From Metarhizium brunneum (Eukaryota > Ascomycota > Sordariomycetes > Hypocreales > Clavicipitaceae), in NCBI RefSeq assembly GCF_013426205.1, contig NC_089426.1:434001-498000 (forward strand): DNA of 64,000 nt. The letters are read 5' to 3'. Positions 46,593 to 56,829 of the stretch are shown here, piece by piece (within the stretch, counting starts at the first letter, position 1; every line of letters starts with the position of its first letter). The notes below the pieces were generated by a model. The model saw only the letters and a list, made by a program, of their open reading frames with translations, was not told where the DNA came from and ran no database searches. The position numbers were made by a program, and so were the translations under genes.

Positions 46593-47249
46593 GGTGATGT
46601 ATTATCTTAAGGTGCACCAGATGATGCGCAAGGCAGACTTGACGATGACAAGCTCTGCATTTAAGATCAGAAATCTACCTGTTGATCTGCTACCCGCCAC
46701 TCAAACCGCGACAGCCAAATTCCTGCTGACCTAACGCTGTGGCGTAATTATCTTATCGATTCGAAGATTTTATCTGACTAAGCAAAATGGTCTGTGGCTT
46801 CGCGACTCAGCCACTACTGTGGAGTCGCCACGGAGTACTACTCCTCCGCACTCCCTGAAACGGTTCGCTTTCGTATTCGTAATTGTTGATCGAGACCGCC
46901 TTCTGTTTCTGGCAGAAAATGGCCAATGAAAGCAAGCGCCAGATCCCCGGTGCAGAATCGATTCCAGGAGAATGCGCAGTGGACCAAGATGGTCCAATGA
47001 GGGCGCCCCATTTAATCCAATCTTGCCAGGGGCCGCCAAAGGGGCGGCAGAAAGGGCAGGGAAAAAGAGGACCTTGAAATTAGATGAACACAGGCATGTG
47101 AGGGAAAGCAAAAGACGACCATAAAACCTTCTCCAAGCACTCCCACGATCCCTCGTCTCCTTCCGTGCCCGTCGTTCTCCTACTCTCCTCTATAACGTCT
47201 TCTAGACGTCGTCTGTATTGTCACACAAAACTCATCACGTACCTTCAAC
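46593..47249. promoter_or_regulatory. Divergent promoter, slt11 / erg6
   Basis: 657 nt between two divergent start codons. The erg6-proximal 100 nt are pyrimidine-rich (CTCCTACTCTCCTC words near 47176-47192), typical of a strong fungal leader. No sterol-response element could be identified with confidence. Confidence 0.4.
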
Positions 47250-48589
47250 ATGGTTGCCAATTCTTCAAGTCTCGAGCGCGAAGACCACTCTCGCGATGCA
47301 GCCTTCAACAAGGCAATGCACGGCAAATCTGCCCAGGCTCGCGGCGGGATTGCAGCAATGTTTTCCAAGGGTGGCGAGGCCAAGAAGGCGGCTGTTGACG
47401 AGTACTTTAAACACTGGGACAACAAGCCTGCCGAGAACGAGACTGCCGAGGAACGCGCTGTACGTGTTGTCAAGAGTTGCCGACAGAAATAGTGAGACTC
47501 TATGGCTAACTCCTGCAAAGGCTAGAACTGCCGAGTACGCAACCTTGACGAGACAGTATGTTTTATTAGCACACCCTCGACAATCATATGATGCTCATTA
47601 ACTGCTAGCTACTACAACCTCGCTACTGATCTGTACGAATACGGCTGGGGCCAGTCTTTTCATTTCTGTCGCTTCTCCCTCGGCGAGCCCTTCTACCAGG
47701 CCATTGCCCGTCACGAGCACTACCTCGCCCACAGCATTGGTATAAAGGAGGGAATGAAAGTCCTTGACGTTGGTTGTGGTGTTGGAGGCCCGGCCCGCGA
47801 GATTGCCAAGTTCACCGGCGCTCATATCACTGGTCTGAACAACAACGACTACCAGATTGACCGTGCTACCCACTACGCTCAAAAGGAGGGTCTGTCCAAT
47901 CAGCTGGATTTCGTCAAGGGTGACTTTATGGTGAGTGGAACGATGGCGAATGCCCCATTTGTTGTTTTCCCGGGGGGGGGGTCATTGAAGATGAGGAGCT
48001 AACTGGCTGGCAGCAAATGTCCTTTGAGGACAATACCTTTGACGCTGTCTATGCCATTGAGGCTACGGTCCACGCTCCCACCCTTGAGGGTATCTACAGC
48101 CAGATTTTCCGCGTCCTCAAACCCGGCGGTGTCTTTGGTGTTTACGAATGGCTCATGACGGATGAGTACGACAACGACAACATCCACCACCGCGAAATCC
48201 GCCTCGGAATCGAGCAGGGTGACGGCATCTCCAACATGTGCAAGGTGTCTGACGCCTTGGAGGCCATGAAGGCGGCCGGTTTCGAGCTCCTACGTGCTGA
48301 GGATCTGGCCGACCGCCCTGACCCTCTCCCCTGGTACTGGCCCCTGTCTGGTGAGCTGCGTTACATACAGACGATTGGAGACATCTTTACTATTGTCCGC
48401 ATGACGACGTGGGGCCGCACCATTGCCCACAACTTGGCTGGTCTCTTAGAAACTATGCGTCTGGCTCCCGCGGGCACAAAGAAGACTGCTGACAGTCTGG
48501 CTCTTGCTGCTGACTGCCTGGTCGCTGGTGGCCGTGAGAAGCTGTTCACACCCATGTACCTCATGGTTGGACGCAAGCCTGCCGAGTAA
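47250..48589 (+). CDS. erg6: Sterol 24-C-methyltransferase
   Basis: Four exons (47250-47459, 47521-47555, 47609-47930, 48014-48589) give 380 aa, against 383 in yeast Erg6. The sterol-binding signature [11 protein letters not shown] is at about 91-101, the SAM-binding motif [10 protein letters not shown] at 133-142, and IEATVHAP and EWLMTD follow. The C-terminus is the conserved sterol methyltransferase domain, ending [14 protein letters not shown]. The enzyme transfers a methyl group from S-adenosylmethionine to C-24 of zymosterol or lanosterol in ergosterol synthesis, at the ER and lipid droplets. A 35-nt second exon is unusually short but preserves [19 protein letters not shown]. Intron 3 contains a run of nine G residues. 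All catalytic motifs are intact. Confidence 0.95.
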
Positions 48590-49294
48590 ATGCGGACGGA
48601 ATAATGCAAGAGTTTCAAACGTTTTGAGTGGGCAAGAGGGGAGCGAGTCAAAAACGCTGCACACTATGGGTGTGACGGAGCATACAAGACGAAAGAATCA
48701 TCATGGGCGAGACGAGATAAGGTATTGCCATCATCTGCCAAAAAGCAGAGGGGCGTCATGAAGGTTTTCCAATATCAATATGTAATATATCATGCGATAC
48801 ACTCGCATCGACATCATCTACTTAATTAAGACGTTTTCTTGGTTGTTTACTTTTTATGTTGATTCTTCTAGGTCTTGGCTGCAAGGGAATACGTAAAATG
48901 TAGTGGTGCATTGTAAAGTTGATTCCCACAAAACATTGACGCCACATCGAGCATCTCGGCTGGTGCGCCAGGTAACATGGGTCCTGTGCCTTTTGCTACC
49001 CTGGATGCGTGAGTTGCAAAAGAGATGACACCTGACGTATGGCTACTTCTGCGAAACTACAACGGCCCAGCCCGTTACAGCTAAAGCCAGAACTTTAGGA
49101 ACCGATTTTTATAAAGCTAGCAGTCTATTTGCGGGTAAATATCCTCTATGCTAACATCTTTCGAAGCCGAAACCCCGAAAAAGCGGTATATCTCGCTCCC
49201 TATACCTCGTCGGCTGTCTCTAATCTGTCGGCAGTAAGGTATAAGATAGGTGACTATAACCCTAGACCCAGAAGCTCGGCGGGTAGCTTAAAGC
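48590..49294. other. Boundary intergenic region
   Basis: 3' flank of erg6, then mixed to AT-rich sequence leading into the accessory compartment. No gene is seen. Confidence 0.3.
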
Positions 49295-50257
49295 TTAGTA
49301 CCCATCAAGGATCCATTTGATAAAATTGTCGGCGTATTCGTCATCAGTTTTGAGCACCAAAGGATAGGTACCCCTCCAACCCACATGCCCTCCAACCTGG
49401 TTCATGAAATCCATGAAATAATCCTCGATGGGCTTGGTCTGGTTGAGGCTCCAGGGTTCTTGGGACTTGTACTTCTCGCGGTCGTCGAACCACCCTGCGA
49501 GCTGTGGCTGCCCCGGGCTTGCTTTGAACTGATCGAAGGTCGAGTTGTAGTCTGTGTTATTAAACCATTGCTTTTCGGGCATTGACTTCTTGAAGCCTTC
49601 CGGATCGACGCCGGACCAAGATAGAACACCGTAGTCTTGGGGGGTCTTAAAGCCAGGCACCTGGGCTGCTGACTTGACTTGAGCCCAGGATATACCCCCC
49701 AAGGCCGAAAATTCATATTCCTTAGTCCATTTGCGTCCCTGCAACAGAGTCCCATCAGAGTCAATCATGTGAGGTAAGGCTTGGATTTCGTATATCCAAC
49801 CACCCTCTTCGCTAGCCATATTTGCATATCCAAGTGCCGTCCCGAAGAGTCTAGTTGTAGATACATACGCGGTAACTCTTTTACCATTTACGAGGCCGTG
49901 GCCTCCTAAGTGGTGCCTATAAAGACCAAATCCGTTATTCTCATTGGTTGGCTTAATTTCAGAGCTTGGCAAGAAACCGCCATTAGCTTTGATCTCCTCG
50001 GGTGATCTCTTGTCACCACGATACACAATCTGGGGTGGCGGTAGTATCTTAGGCGGACGGTTTTCCCGTCTTGCGCCAAGTGCGCGCTCGTCTAGACGTC
50101 CAAGATCGTTTATATTAAGAGCACCTAACAGCTCAGATGGGCCTCGGAGTTCACCCCTAACGTCTGGCGGCAAGGATCCAATAGGTTGAGCATAAACTTG
50201 AGGGTACAAGCCTACTGCAAGGGCAAGTAAAGTGAAAAGCCGGCCGTGTCGTGCCAT
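49295..50257 (-). CDS. Enterotoxin-A-like ADP-ribosyltransferase, secreted
   Basis: One uninterrupted exon of 320 aa begins MARHGRLFTLLALAVGLYPQ, a signal peptide, with mature sequence from about QPIGSLPPD. The domain resembles the heat-labile enterotoxin A subunit / cholera-type family. The R-S-E class residues are all visible: Arg in VYRGDKRSPEEIK (about 80), Ser-Thr in YVSTTR (about 133) and the Glu-x-Glu pair in EYEFSALGGI (about 180 and 182). A basic stretch DERALGARRENR just before the domain could be a propeptide with a processing site. The family transfers ADP-ribose from NAD+ to host proteins. Multi-copy secreted members are known from insect-pathogenic hypocrealean fungi; the target of this one is unknown. 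An in-frame ATG 39 nt upstream is an alternative start. A TATA-like element lies near 50354-50365. Directly upstream is AT-rich decayed DNA. Confidence 0.88.
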   Translation of the reverse strand: MARHGRLFTLLALAVGLYPQVYAQPIGSLPPDVRGELRGPSELLGALNINDLGRLDERALGARRENRPPKILPPPQIVYRGDKRSPEEIKANGGFLPSSEIKPTNENNGFGLYRHHLGGHGLVNGKRVTAYVSTTRLFGTALGYANMASEEGGWIYEIQALPHMIDSDGTLLQGRKWTKEYEFSALGGISWAQVKSAAQVPGFKTPQDYGVLSWSGVDPEGFKKSMPEKQWFNNTDYNSTFDQFKASPGQPQLAGWFDDREKYKSQEPWSLNQTKPIEDYFMDFMNQVGGHVGWRGTYPLVLKTDDEYADNFIKWILDGY

Positions 50258-50329
50258 AGCAATAGATGTATAGTTAAATTTGTTGGAGGAAGACAAGAGG
50301 AAAATAAGCGTCTTGAACTATAGTAGATC

Positions 50330-50960
50330 TTAATAGCAGTACTACTAAATCTAACAATATATAAACAGGAATAAGCTAAATATAAGTTTATTTAAATACT
50401 GCTAGTATACGAAGTATATACCTTAATAACTAGTATATTTAAGCACTATTAATTTTATTACTAATCTTTATAATATATTTAAGTAATATTACTTACGTAA
50501 CTAATCTCCACAGTATATTGAAGTGGTATTAATTACGTAACTAATTTTTATAGTATATTTAAGTAGTATTAACTGCTAATAACGGATTTATAAGGTACTA
50601 CTACCCCTGCAACTAGGATACTAGCTTGTTAAGTAATATAAAAGATCTTTTTACACTGTTTTGTTTATATTTTCCTATATATAGCGTGATATTACATAAT
50701 ATTTATTAAATAGTTATAGTAGTTTAGCTTTTCTAATATATATTATGTTTTTATTTGATCGGCTACGTGACAAAGTATATAATTGCGAGACGGACAAGAA
50801 TAAATTATTGAAGTTATAAACAGAAGAGAATACCTTGTATTAAATAGACAACATATCACGTTTATTCTTTATTATTTTACCCAGGTTAATAGCATGAAAC
50901 TTCGTATTAATAGGAAACTATATATTCTAACTACCAAGTCAATTCTCTATAATAGTCTGA
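50330..50960. repeat. AT-rich block with about 50-bp tandem repeats
   Basis: Very AT-rich sequence upstream of the enterotoxin-like gene. Between about 50424 and 50580 a degenerate unit of about 50 nt recurs roughly three times, recognised by TATATTTAAGTA, ATTACGTAACTAAT and TTTATAGTATA words. Composition is RIP-like. No coding potential. Confidence 0.6.
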
Positions 50961-51657
50961 CTCGAGGTAACACGTGAAGGCTGCTCGGCCACAAATTGCT
51001 CCACTATAATCTCAATATCTTAGTCAGTAGATTCCGTGACAGCAGGTCTGGTACTCCGTAATTCTCTTTCCACTGCATGTCCACTAACCTTGAAGTAGCG
51101 GAAGAGCCAATGCCAGGCCCCTGTTCGAGAGACATTACCAGCCACGAGACAGGGATCAAATTGCCAAGACTATGCTTATAAATGAATATTTGCGCACTAT
51201 CAACCTGTCGGCTTTTGAGGCATCAGTCTTGCTTATATTACACGGAAGGCCCGCCAAGACCGACGCGTCATGGAAAAGAAGAGCAATTTCAAGAGATAAT
51301 GCCCCTTTGTCATGTCCCGTTCCCCAGGATTCTCATGGTTCTTGTGTCCTACCAGACTTCTAGCAGAAGAAAACTGCGTAGAATAACAGACTTCAGACCG
51401 GGGCTGCCGCTGAACGCATTGGCAAGTTCGCCTGTGAAGTATAATAGAGTATAATACTTTGCAACTAGCACCTGCATGTTAAAGACAAATTAAAGAGGGC
51501 CATCCAAGGTGTGTGACCAGGTTCACGCTCTCTTTGCAATTGTTACCGGGGCTCGTGCTCTGCCTCGACAGGCCAAAGGCATTAATAAGCAAAGAAATAT
51601 TATTCATTTCCTCCTCTCTCTGTGCCCAGTCCTTCTAAAGAACTGCACAGCAGGCTC
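50961..51657. other. Accessory intergenic, no supported gene
   Basis: Mixed sequence with short frames only (about 51172-51454). It includes the presumed promoter of the 5'-nucleotidase relic. Confidence 0.3.
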
Positions 51658-52130
51658 ATGCTCAGAATGATCGCTCAAACCCGTTTGGCTGTCGGGGTAA
51701 TTGGCTCTGTGGCCCTCGCTGAGGATGTTCTTCACAGCAGCCGCCTCATGAAACGTGGCTTACTTCCAGACAGTAATTACAATCTTTTTATAGCCTCTAT
51801 TTTACCACCCTTTTCTCGCTCGGTTCAAGTATTTATGACCTGGCTATTTGCGTCAAAAACCAACTAACTCTCTGTTCCTAGCTTTCTTCCACGTCTACAC
51901 TGTCTATGCCCACTTGGATCAGTACAACGAGGCAGGCCTTAACTGCAAAGACCCAGCTAAGAGCTGCTTTAAAGGCTACACACGTATCAAGACCAAGATC
52001 AATAAGCCGCGCGCGTAATAACCTAATAACTTATAGCTTAATACGGGCGATAAGTTTTAGGGTACCCTCTTTACACCTTTTATAACCTTGAATTTAATAC
52101 TATAATAATTAGTAATTATAAACTCGTCTT
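51658..52130 (+). pseudogene. 5'-nucleotidase (metallophosphoesterase) relic with RIP-type stops
   Basis: Exon 1 (51658-51772) codes MLRMIAQTRLAVGVIGSVAL, a signal-like start. After a 109-nt intron, exon 2 (from 51882) gives FFHVYTVYAHLDQYNEAG, colinear with the FFH(I/V)NDVHAHLDQ metal-binding motif of secreted 5'-nucleotidases. Here N-D-H are replaced by Y-T-Y. The frame then meets TAA TAA at 52016-52021 and further TAG codons. Translation across the stops remains colinear with the family up to the region matching NxGDEFQGTLF, where GAG and CAG have become AAG and TAG. All of these fit C:G-to-T:A changes. The enzyme would hydrolyse extracellular nucleotides. This copy is dead, truncated and merges into AT-rich DNA. 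Confidence 0.7.
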
Positions 52131-52308
52131 TTTAATTTCGTGCAAAGATCCTGGCCACGCCGATTTCGGTCAGGCTAGACACCGCTATACCAAGGTACAA
52201 GATTAAGACATTTCACGCCTTATAATAGTTTTTTTTTAAAAAAGGAGGATATAACTATAGTATAGCCTTACTGAATACTTCTTCTCTATTGCTTATGTAA
52301 ATCTGACC

Positions 52309-52908
52309 CTACTGCTTGTCCTCTGTTCTTCCCGATCCCGTCCCTGCCGACCTCCACGCCCTGCCCGACCCTGTAACTCTGCGCTTTACCACTAAAATCG
52401 ATGCCGAACTCTTTTCTAAAGTCGACTTTGAAGGGTTGATGCAGAACTCTTTTTTAATGTTGACTCCATTGATAGTTGGCCGCCCTAACCGATCCTTTGG
52501 AAGTTTCTTAACATCTTCTTTCTTAAAGCCTTTGCTTAATAAGTCCTGGCCGATTTCGCCTTTAAGAAAACCTTCCTCCTGCTTGGTAAGCTGGACTGGT
52601 GGAGGCTTACCGAAGATCTCGCATGCCGAACTGAGCTCATCGAAGTTGAAGCCCGTGCAATTCCCCAGGCTATTAATTTCTTCAGAAGTAGCCTGTGGGA
52701 AGCTCGGTATCGTGACGCAAAGAAGTTCATATTTCTCGTTTGCCAAGCCCTCATCGGGAATATGCTTCCTAACAGTCCAGGATGCACAGCAGCCGCCTGC
52801 AGCGTCAAAGAAAACCCATTCCGCGGAGCAGTTAACTGGTTTACTAGAGCCTCGACCCGATACTTGTACGAGTAGTACCCCGAGAGCTAGACACAATTGG
52901 AAGTACAT
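52309..52908 (-). CDS. Secreted cysteine-containing protein, unknown function
   Basis: A single-exon 199-aa protein starts MYFQLCLALGVLLVQVSGRG, a signal peptide. The mature part has seven cysteines: VNC, GGCC, LLC, NC, AC and FC. There are sequences such as VFFDAAGGCCASW and TSEEINSLGNCTGFNF, then a Lys-rich middle LSKGFKKEDVKKLPKDRLGR. The C-terminal tail after FCINPSKSTLEKS is Arg/Gly-rich and may be poorly conserved. No family is recognised. It lies between AT-rich decayed blocks. A TATATAAA-like element near 53083-53093 lies about 175 nt upstream. Its position beside inactivated genes, while its own frame is intact, suggests it is under selection. A candidate effector or secreted inhibitor. 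Confidence 0.6.
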   Translation of the reverse strand: MYFQLCLALGVLLVQVSGRGSSKPVNCSAEWVFFDAAGGCCASWTVRKHIPDEGLANEKYELLCVTIPSFPQATSEEINSLGNCTGFNFDELSSACEIFGKPPPVQLTKQEEGFLKGEIGQDLLSKGFKKEDVKKLPKDRLGRPTINGVNIKKEFCINPSKSTLEKSSASILVVKRRVTGSGRAWRSAGTGSGRTEDKQ

Positions 52909-53680
52909 GTTGAGCTTATAGGATCGCGAAGACGTGGTAGGAACGTTTAAATAAGAAGTGAGTAAGAGTAATAAAGCTCTTGGCTCTTAATCTAGGTAGA
53001 TTGCCTCAAAGAAGGATAAGTAAGTAGATAAAAAGAATATAAATAAAAAGACTTTAATTTTAGATAGTAGGAAAGGGGTAGTATTTATATAGGAAACTCG
53101 CGAACTTACAGCGTGTTAGATTACGTTACGAAACGAATTTCCCCTGACAAATAGAATTGGCAATTATGTGGAATATCATGGGTCTATTTTATTAAAATCA
53201 GCTAAAAGGTCTTAGGGACTTCTAGAGACCTCCTGAGTAAGGTACTCTACTGACGCATAAATGGGTAGCCTTACTCAGGAAGTCTTTATGCGTTTATGCT
53301 ATATAGGCCAGGGATCCCTTCTTTTCCCTCCCTATTGGTGTTGCCCCAGTCCACCGACAATAGCCTTTGGACCGTTTTCTCGGCAGCCCCTTACTCAATT
53401 TTCTCTTATAGACTCTAGTGCTCAGACACCAGACGCTTGTAACTTCTTATTGTTAGAGGTGGTATATCGCCCAGCTAAATCATGCCGACCCCTGACTTAG
53501 TGGCAAATGAATATTATCGGCACACCCACGCGGCTAAGCTACCACATTACTGCCGGGTTCCTTTACTTTAGGTAGTAGCAAGTTATTAATCCACCACGTT
53601 CTGCTATCAATTACGGCAGCCTATAGGGGTCACTGTTGTAAAACCTGCTCAGGTATTGTCTGTCGAAACGGGGGTTGTTT
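52909..53680. other. AT-rich promoter region and mixed accessory sequence
   Basis: 52930-53100 is AT-rich and serves as upstream region of the secreted protein gene. 53260-53680 is GC-balanced but has no supported gene. Confidence 0.3.
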
Positions 53681-53760
53681 CCTGTGACAAGGGCTCGGAA
53701 AGAGGGCTTGGAGCAATTTAGCTCAATTCAACTAATAACAGTCTTTGGTATCAAAGGTCC
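53681..53760 (+). repeat. Dispersed roughly 70-bp repeat, copy B
   Basis: Best-preserved copy, starting CCTGTGACAAGGG. It contains GGCTTGGAGCAA, TAGCTCAATTCA, CTAATAACAGTC and TTTGGTATCAAAGG. The TGGTATCA word following an ACA end resembles an LTR end followed by a tRNA primer-binding site; this reading is inference. Similar copies lie at 23516 and 63534. Confidence 0.7.
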
Positions 53761-54120
53761 TTAGTTTTCCTCAAGGCCTTGAGGGACCGAAGCCGTCTAT
53801 TTATACAAGAAGTCGGTAAGGGACTTTGCCCTGGGTCTCGTGACCGTAGCCCTTGTGTAACCAGCCATTTCCGTGTAACATTTCCACTTGACAGCCAATC
53901 GTTCCGATCGACTCAACCTCCCCAGATGTACCCGCGAGAAACGGGCATATTGCCTAGCTCTCCTGGGCGTCAAATAAAACGCGGCTCGACGCAGGTCTCA
54001 TAAAAAAAAGATTTAATATCCCTCCAAAACGTGGGGTCCGTTTGCTATGCTGGAGTGTCGAGCCTTTTCTAACGTATTATTCAAGAGTACTGTTGTTTCA
54101 GGTGACCTCGTCGTGCCAAA

Positions 54121-54300
54121 AAAGATAATGCAGCTTAGTTAAAGATAATGCAGCTGGGTTAAAAATAATGCAGCTAGATTAAAGATAATGCAGCTAGGTT
54201 AAAGATAATGCAGCTAGGTTAAAAACAATGCAGCTAGATTAAAAATAATGCAGCTAGGTTAAAGATAATGCGGATAGATTAAAAATAATGCAGCTAGATT
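54121..54300. repeat. Minisatellite of nine 20-bp units
   Basis: Nine exact-length 20-nt units fill 54121-54300. Consensus is AAARATAATGCAGCTAGRTT with one to three differences per unit. The array begins and ends in register and abuts a LINE RNase H fragment whose last coding bases belong to the terminal unit. Confidence 0.9.
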
Positions 54301-54486
54301 ATCTAAGCAGAGCACAATCGGGCTGTCCGATGCGTCGGGGATCTTGACGGCAGCGCGCAGGCCTTCGAGCGCGCCAATTACTTCGGCATCAAACACTTTA
54401 GCTGGGCTAAGGCGCCCAGATCCTTCGCAGATGGTCACATTGTTTTGGTGGTCCATATATCCGCCAAGAAAGTAATAATACAGCAC
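54289..54486 (-). mobile_element. RNase H fragment of a LINE-type retrotransposon
   Basis: The minus-strand frame gives ICEGSGRLSPAKVFDAEVIG, then ALEGLRAAVKIPDASDSPIV and LCLDNLAA. This is the RNase H domain typical of fungal Tad/I-like LINE ORF2, including the Glu of DAEVIGAL and the Asp of CLDN. The domain is cut off right after DNLAA where the 20-bp minisatellite begins. The upstream reverse transcriptase is absent; the right side is AT-rich decayed DNA. A dead fragment. Confidence 0.75.
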
Positions 54487-54740
54487 TTGAGGGAAGCTGC
54501 CCCTCGGATACCTCCAGTAGCTGACTTTTAACCTCTCAGGTGCGATAGATACAATATTTTGTATTAACTAGCATATACATATAACTCGTACCTACTATAT
54601 GGGCAAATACTTTGCAAGTTCTTTGAATAGATAATATATAGCTAAGATTCAAGACAGAATCACTATAGCAGCCGAAGGATTGTAAGCGGTACTTGGGCTT
54701 ATTAGAAGGCCGTTCCACAAGCAGCTAAGTACCCCGTAAG

Positions 54741-55208
54741 TTTCTTCTCGCCAAATTTCACCTCGACTCCCTGGTTCTCAAGACAACGCGTAAGAAGATT
54801 CTTGAGACTCTGAGAATGCTCCCTGCAGGGCCACAGGCCTACAATAAAGCCTATACAAAGACGATCAGGCTAGTTGGATCTCAGGATCCTGAATCTCGTT
54901 GTGTTGCAAAGCGTGTTCTCCAGTGGCTCGTATGTGCAGAGAGATCACTCACGACTCTTAAGCTTCGGCACGCTCTCGCCGTACAACCTGGTGCGACAAA
55001 CCTAGATAAGGATGATCTCCAAACCACTGGCGTGATGGTTGATGTGTGCAAGGGACCTTGGCGAGGGACTTTGCGTGTTGAGAGGACCAAACGGCATATG
55101 TCCGTCTTGACAGGCGTAGTAATAGAAGTATACTGCCGTGGACGTCACGATTCTACGATAGGGTTAATAGCTTCAATTTATGCACGGCGAGAGATGGACG
55201 ACCCGTGA
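54741..55208 (+). pseudogene. NLR fragment: helical/winged-helix region after NACHT
   Basis: An open frame starting FLLAKFHLDSLV and continuing TRKKILETLRMLPAGPQAYN, then RVLQWLVCAERSLTTLKLRH and ALAVQPGATNLDKDDL, matches the segment that follows the NACHT domain in fungal NLR proteins (ankyrin or WD40 type). The NACHT ATPase motifs are missing upstream and no repeats follow. After VDVCKG the similarity fades and the frame ends at 55208. No start codon suits a protein of this type. These proteins act in heterokaryon incompatibility or immunity; this copy is a truncated relic. Confidence 0.7.
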
Positions 55209-56829
55209 TTTTGTAGCTCACCTTTTCCTCATTGGGCTAGAATTGGGTCGGCCTTGAACTAGTAAGACATTCCCGTGCAAATAGAGATTTTTATCCGTGT
55301 AAATCGTAATACTCGTCCATATGTGCCCCACGTTGGACAGCTCTATCGTCAGGTTTGTCTCACGATCCGCGATGGTCATGAACTGGATGTCAAACTCAGA
55401 AGCCGTTTCACCTCGGCTGCTGCGATTCGCAACGCCGCACCTCTAAGAACTCCTGGGCCACGGCCCGGTTGCCAAGCCAGACATGCGAGTTGCTCAAAAG
55501 TTGGCAAATTCTGGTCTTCACATGCACGAACACGCTGGAGCGTTGCCTAGTAACCTGGCAGATCTTGGATTGATTGGACTGTCGATGGCCCCGGAGAAGT
55601 TTAGCGACAATTTGCCGATTTAGAGGTCTAGTTGTTAAGAGTGAAATAGTGCCGCTTCGCTCGAGGCCTATTATATCGGCAGCCTATATTAATATAAATA
55701 CTATTTACACAAACTGGAGGTCCAGCTCCTGAATTCCCAGGGCAATTTCCCGGGCTGGTGTCTCGGAGGTACCGCCCCCCCCGTTGATCGATTAGCTAGA
55801 TGTACCACCATATATGTTTATAAATACTCTGTTGAGCAGAGTTTCAAGACTACGCATTAATTACGAGTACCATTTCTTTATCCATGGTCAGATTGTGCTG
55901 ACGTAGCTCGGCACAAGACGTGCTAGGCTAGTATATGGCAGTATTTTTGCACACAGAATGGGGGAATCATGGTGAATGAAATATAGCTTGGGGTTGAATT
56001 GCCCCGTGGCGGGACACATCAACGGGGACGTACGGAGGAAACATTTGGCCATGGCTTTGATTGCGGAGGAGGGTTATATGTGTCCCTATTAATGGATCAA
56101 GTTTCTCCCTTTTCAGTAATCTGGGGCATCTTCAATGATGATTGATTGATGTGTATGACATGCCTCTTTTCGCCTAGACCTCTGGCAAATCGTTTCGCCG
56201 TGCTTGATTTGATCGACTTGAGTTGTGGTGTGGGTGCGAAGACTTGCATGGTGGCCATCATGCACGGCCTGTTTTGTGGTTTGTGTGTTGCTTTCGAGTA
56301 AACTGAGCAAGAACGAGACAAAGTCAAAGGATCAACTTGACGAGATTGGAGGGAACGTGTACGTGGCTGGGCTGGCCGCTTTGGGGCGACACAAAAGCAG
56401 TGAAGATGTTGCGTCAGGCCAACATTGAATGCAAGTACAAATTGACCCCAGCAACATGGCGTAGCTATATGTACAGACAAGATGATTGGACAAGCTCCGT
56501 GCACCGGCCATCCGCACCGGCACCCCGGCACTCCGGCACCCCGGAACCCGGCCACGCCCGCGACCAAAGCCTTGCCTTCCGGCATCAAGCTGCTCCGTGA
56601 GCCAGAAACCGCTGCTGATATCGCCGTTCCTGGCTGTACTGAGCGTCGCGAAAGCAATCACGGACATCACAACGTCTGGGAATCATAATTCAATCGACGC
56701 AGGCCATCGGCCGAGCTTAAATTCTCACAGATAAATCCAAACAATAACGCAAGAAGTCTTGAATCCTTAAACCCACAGCTGCAGACCTGCCCCTCTCCTA
56801 GTTTTTCTTTGCACATCATTAGCATTCGG
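55209..56829. other. Accessory intergenic with a short coding-like island
   Basis: At 55483-55623 a 46-codon plus-strand frame reads MRVAQKLANSGLHMHEHAGA and LPSNLADLGLIGLSM, protein-like but unrecognised; an in-frame stop lies just upstream. 55640-55720 is AT-rich. Overlapping frames at 56097-56670 are low-complexity or Pro/Arg-rich and not called. Confidence 0.3.

Noticed and set aside
56097..56670. Overlapping minus-strand frames of 186 and 112 codons
   Set aside because: Composition is Pro/Arg/Cys-rich in several frames at once, with no domain, and the Met-rich starts lack context.
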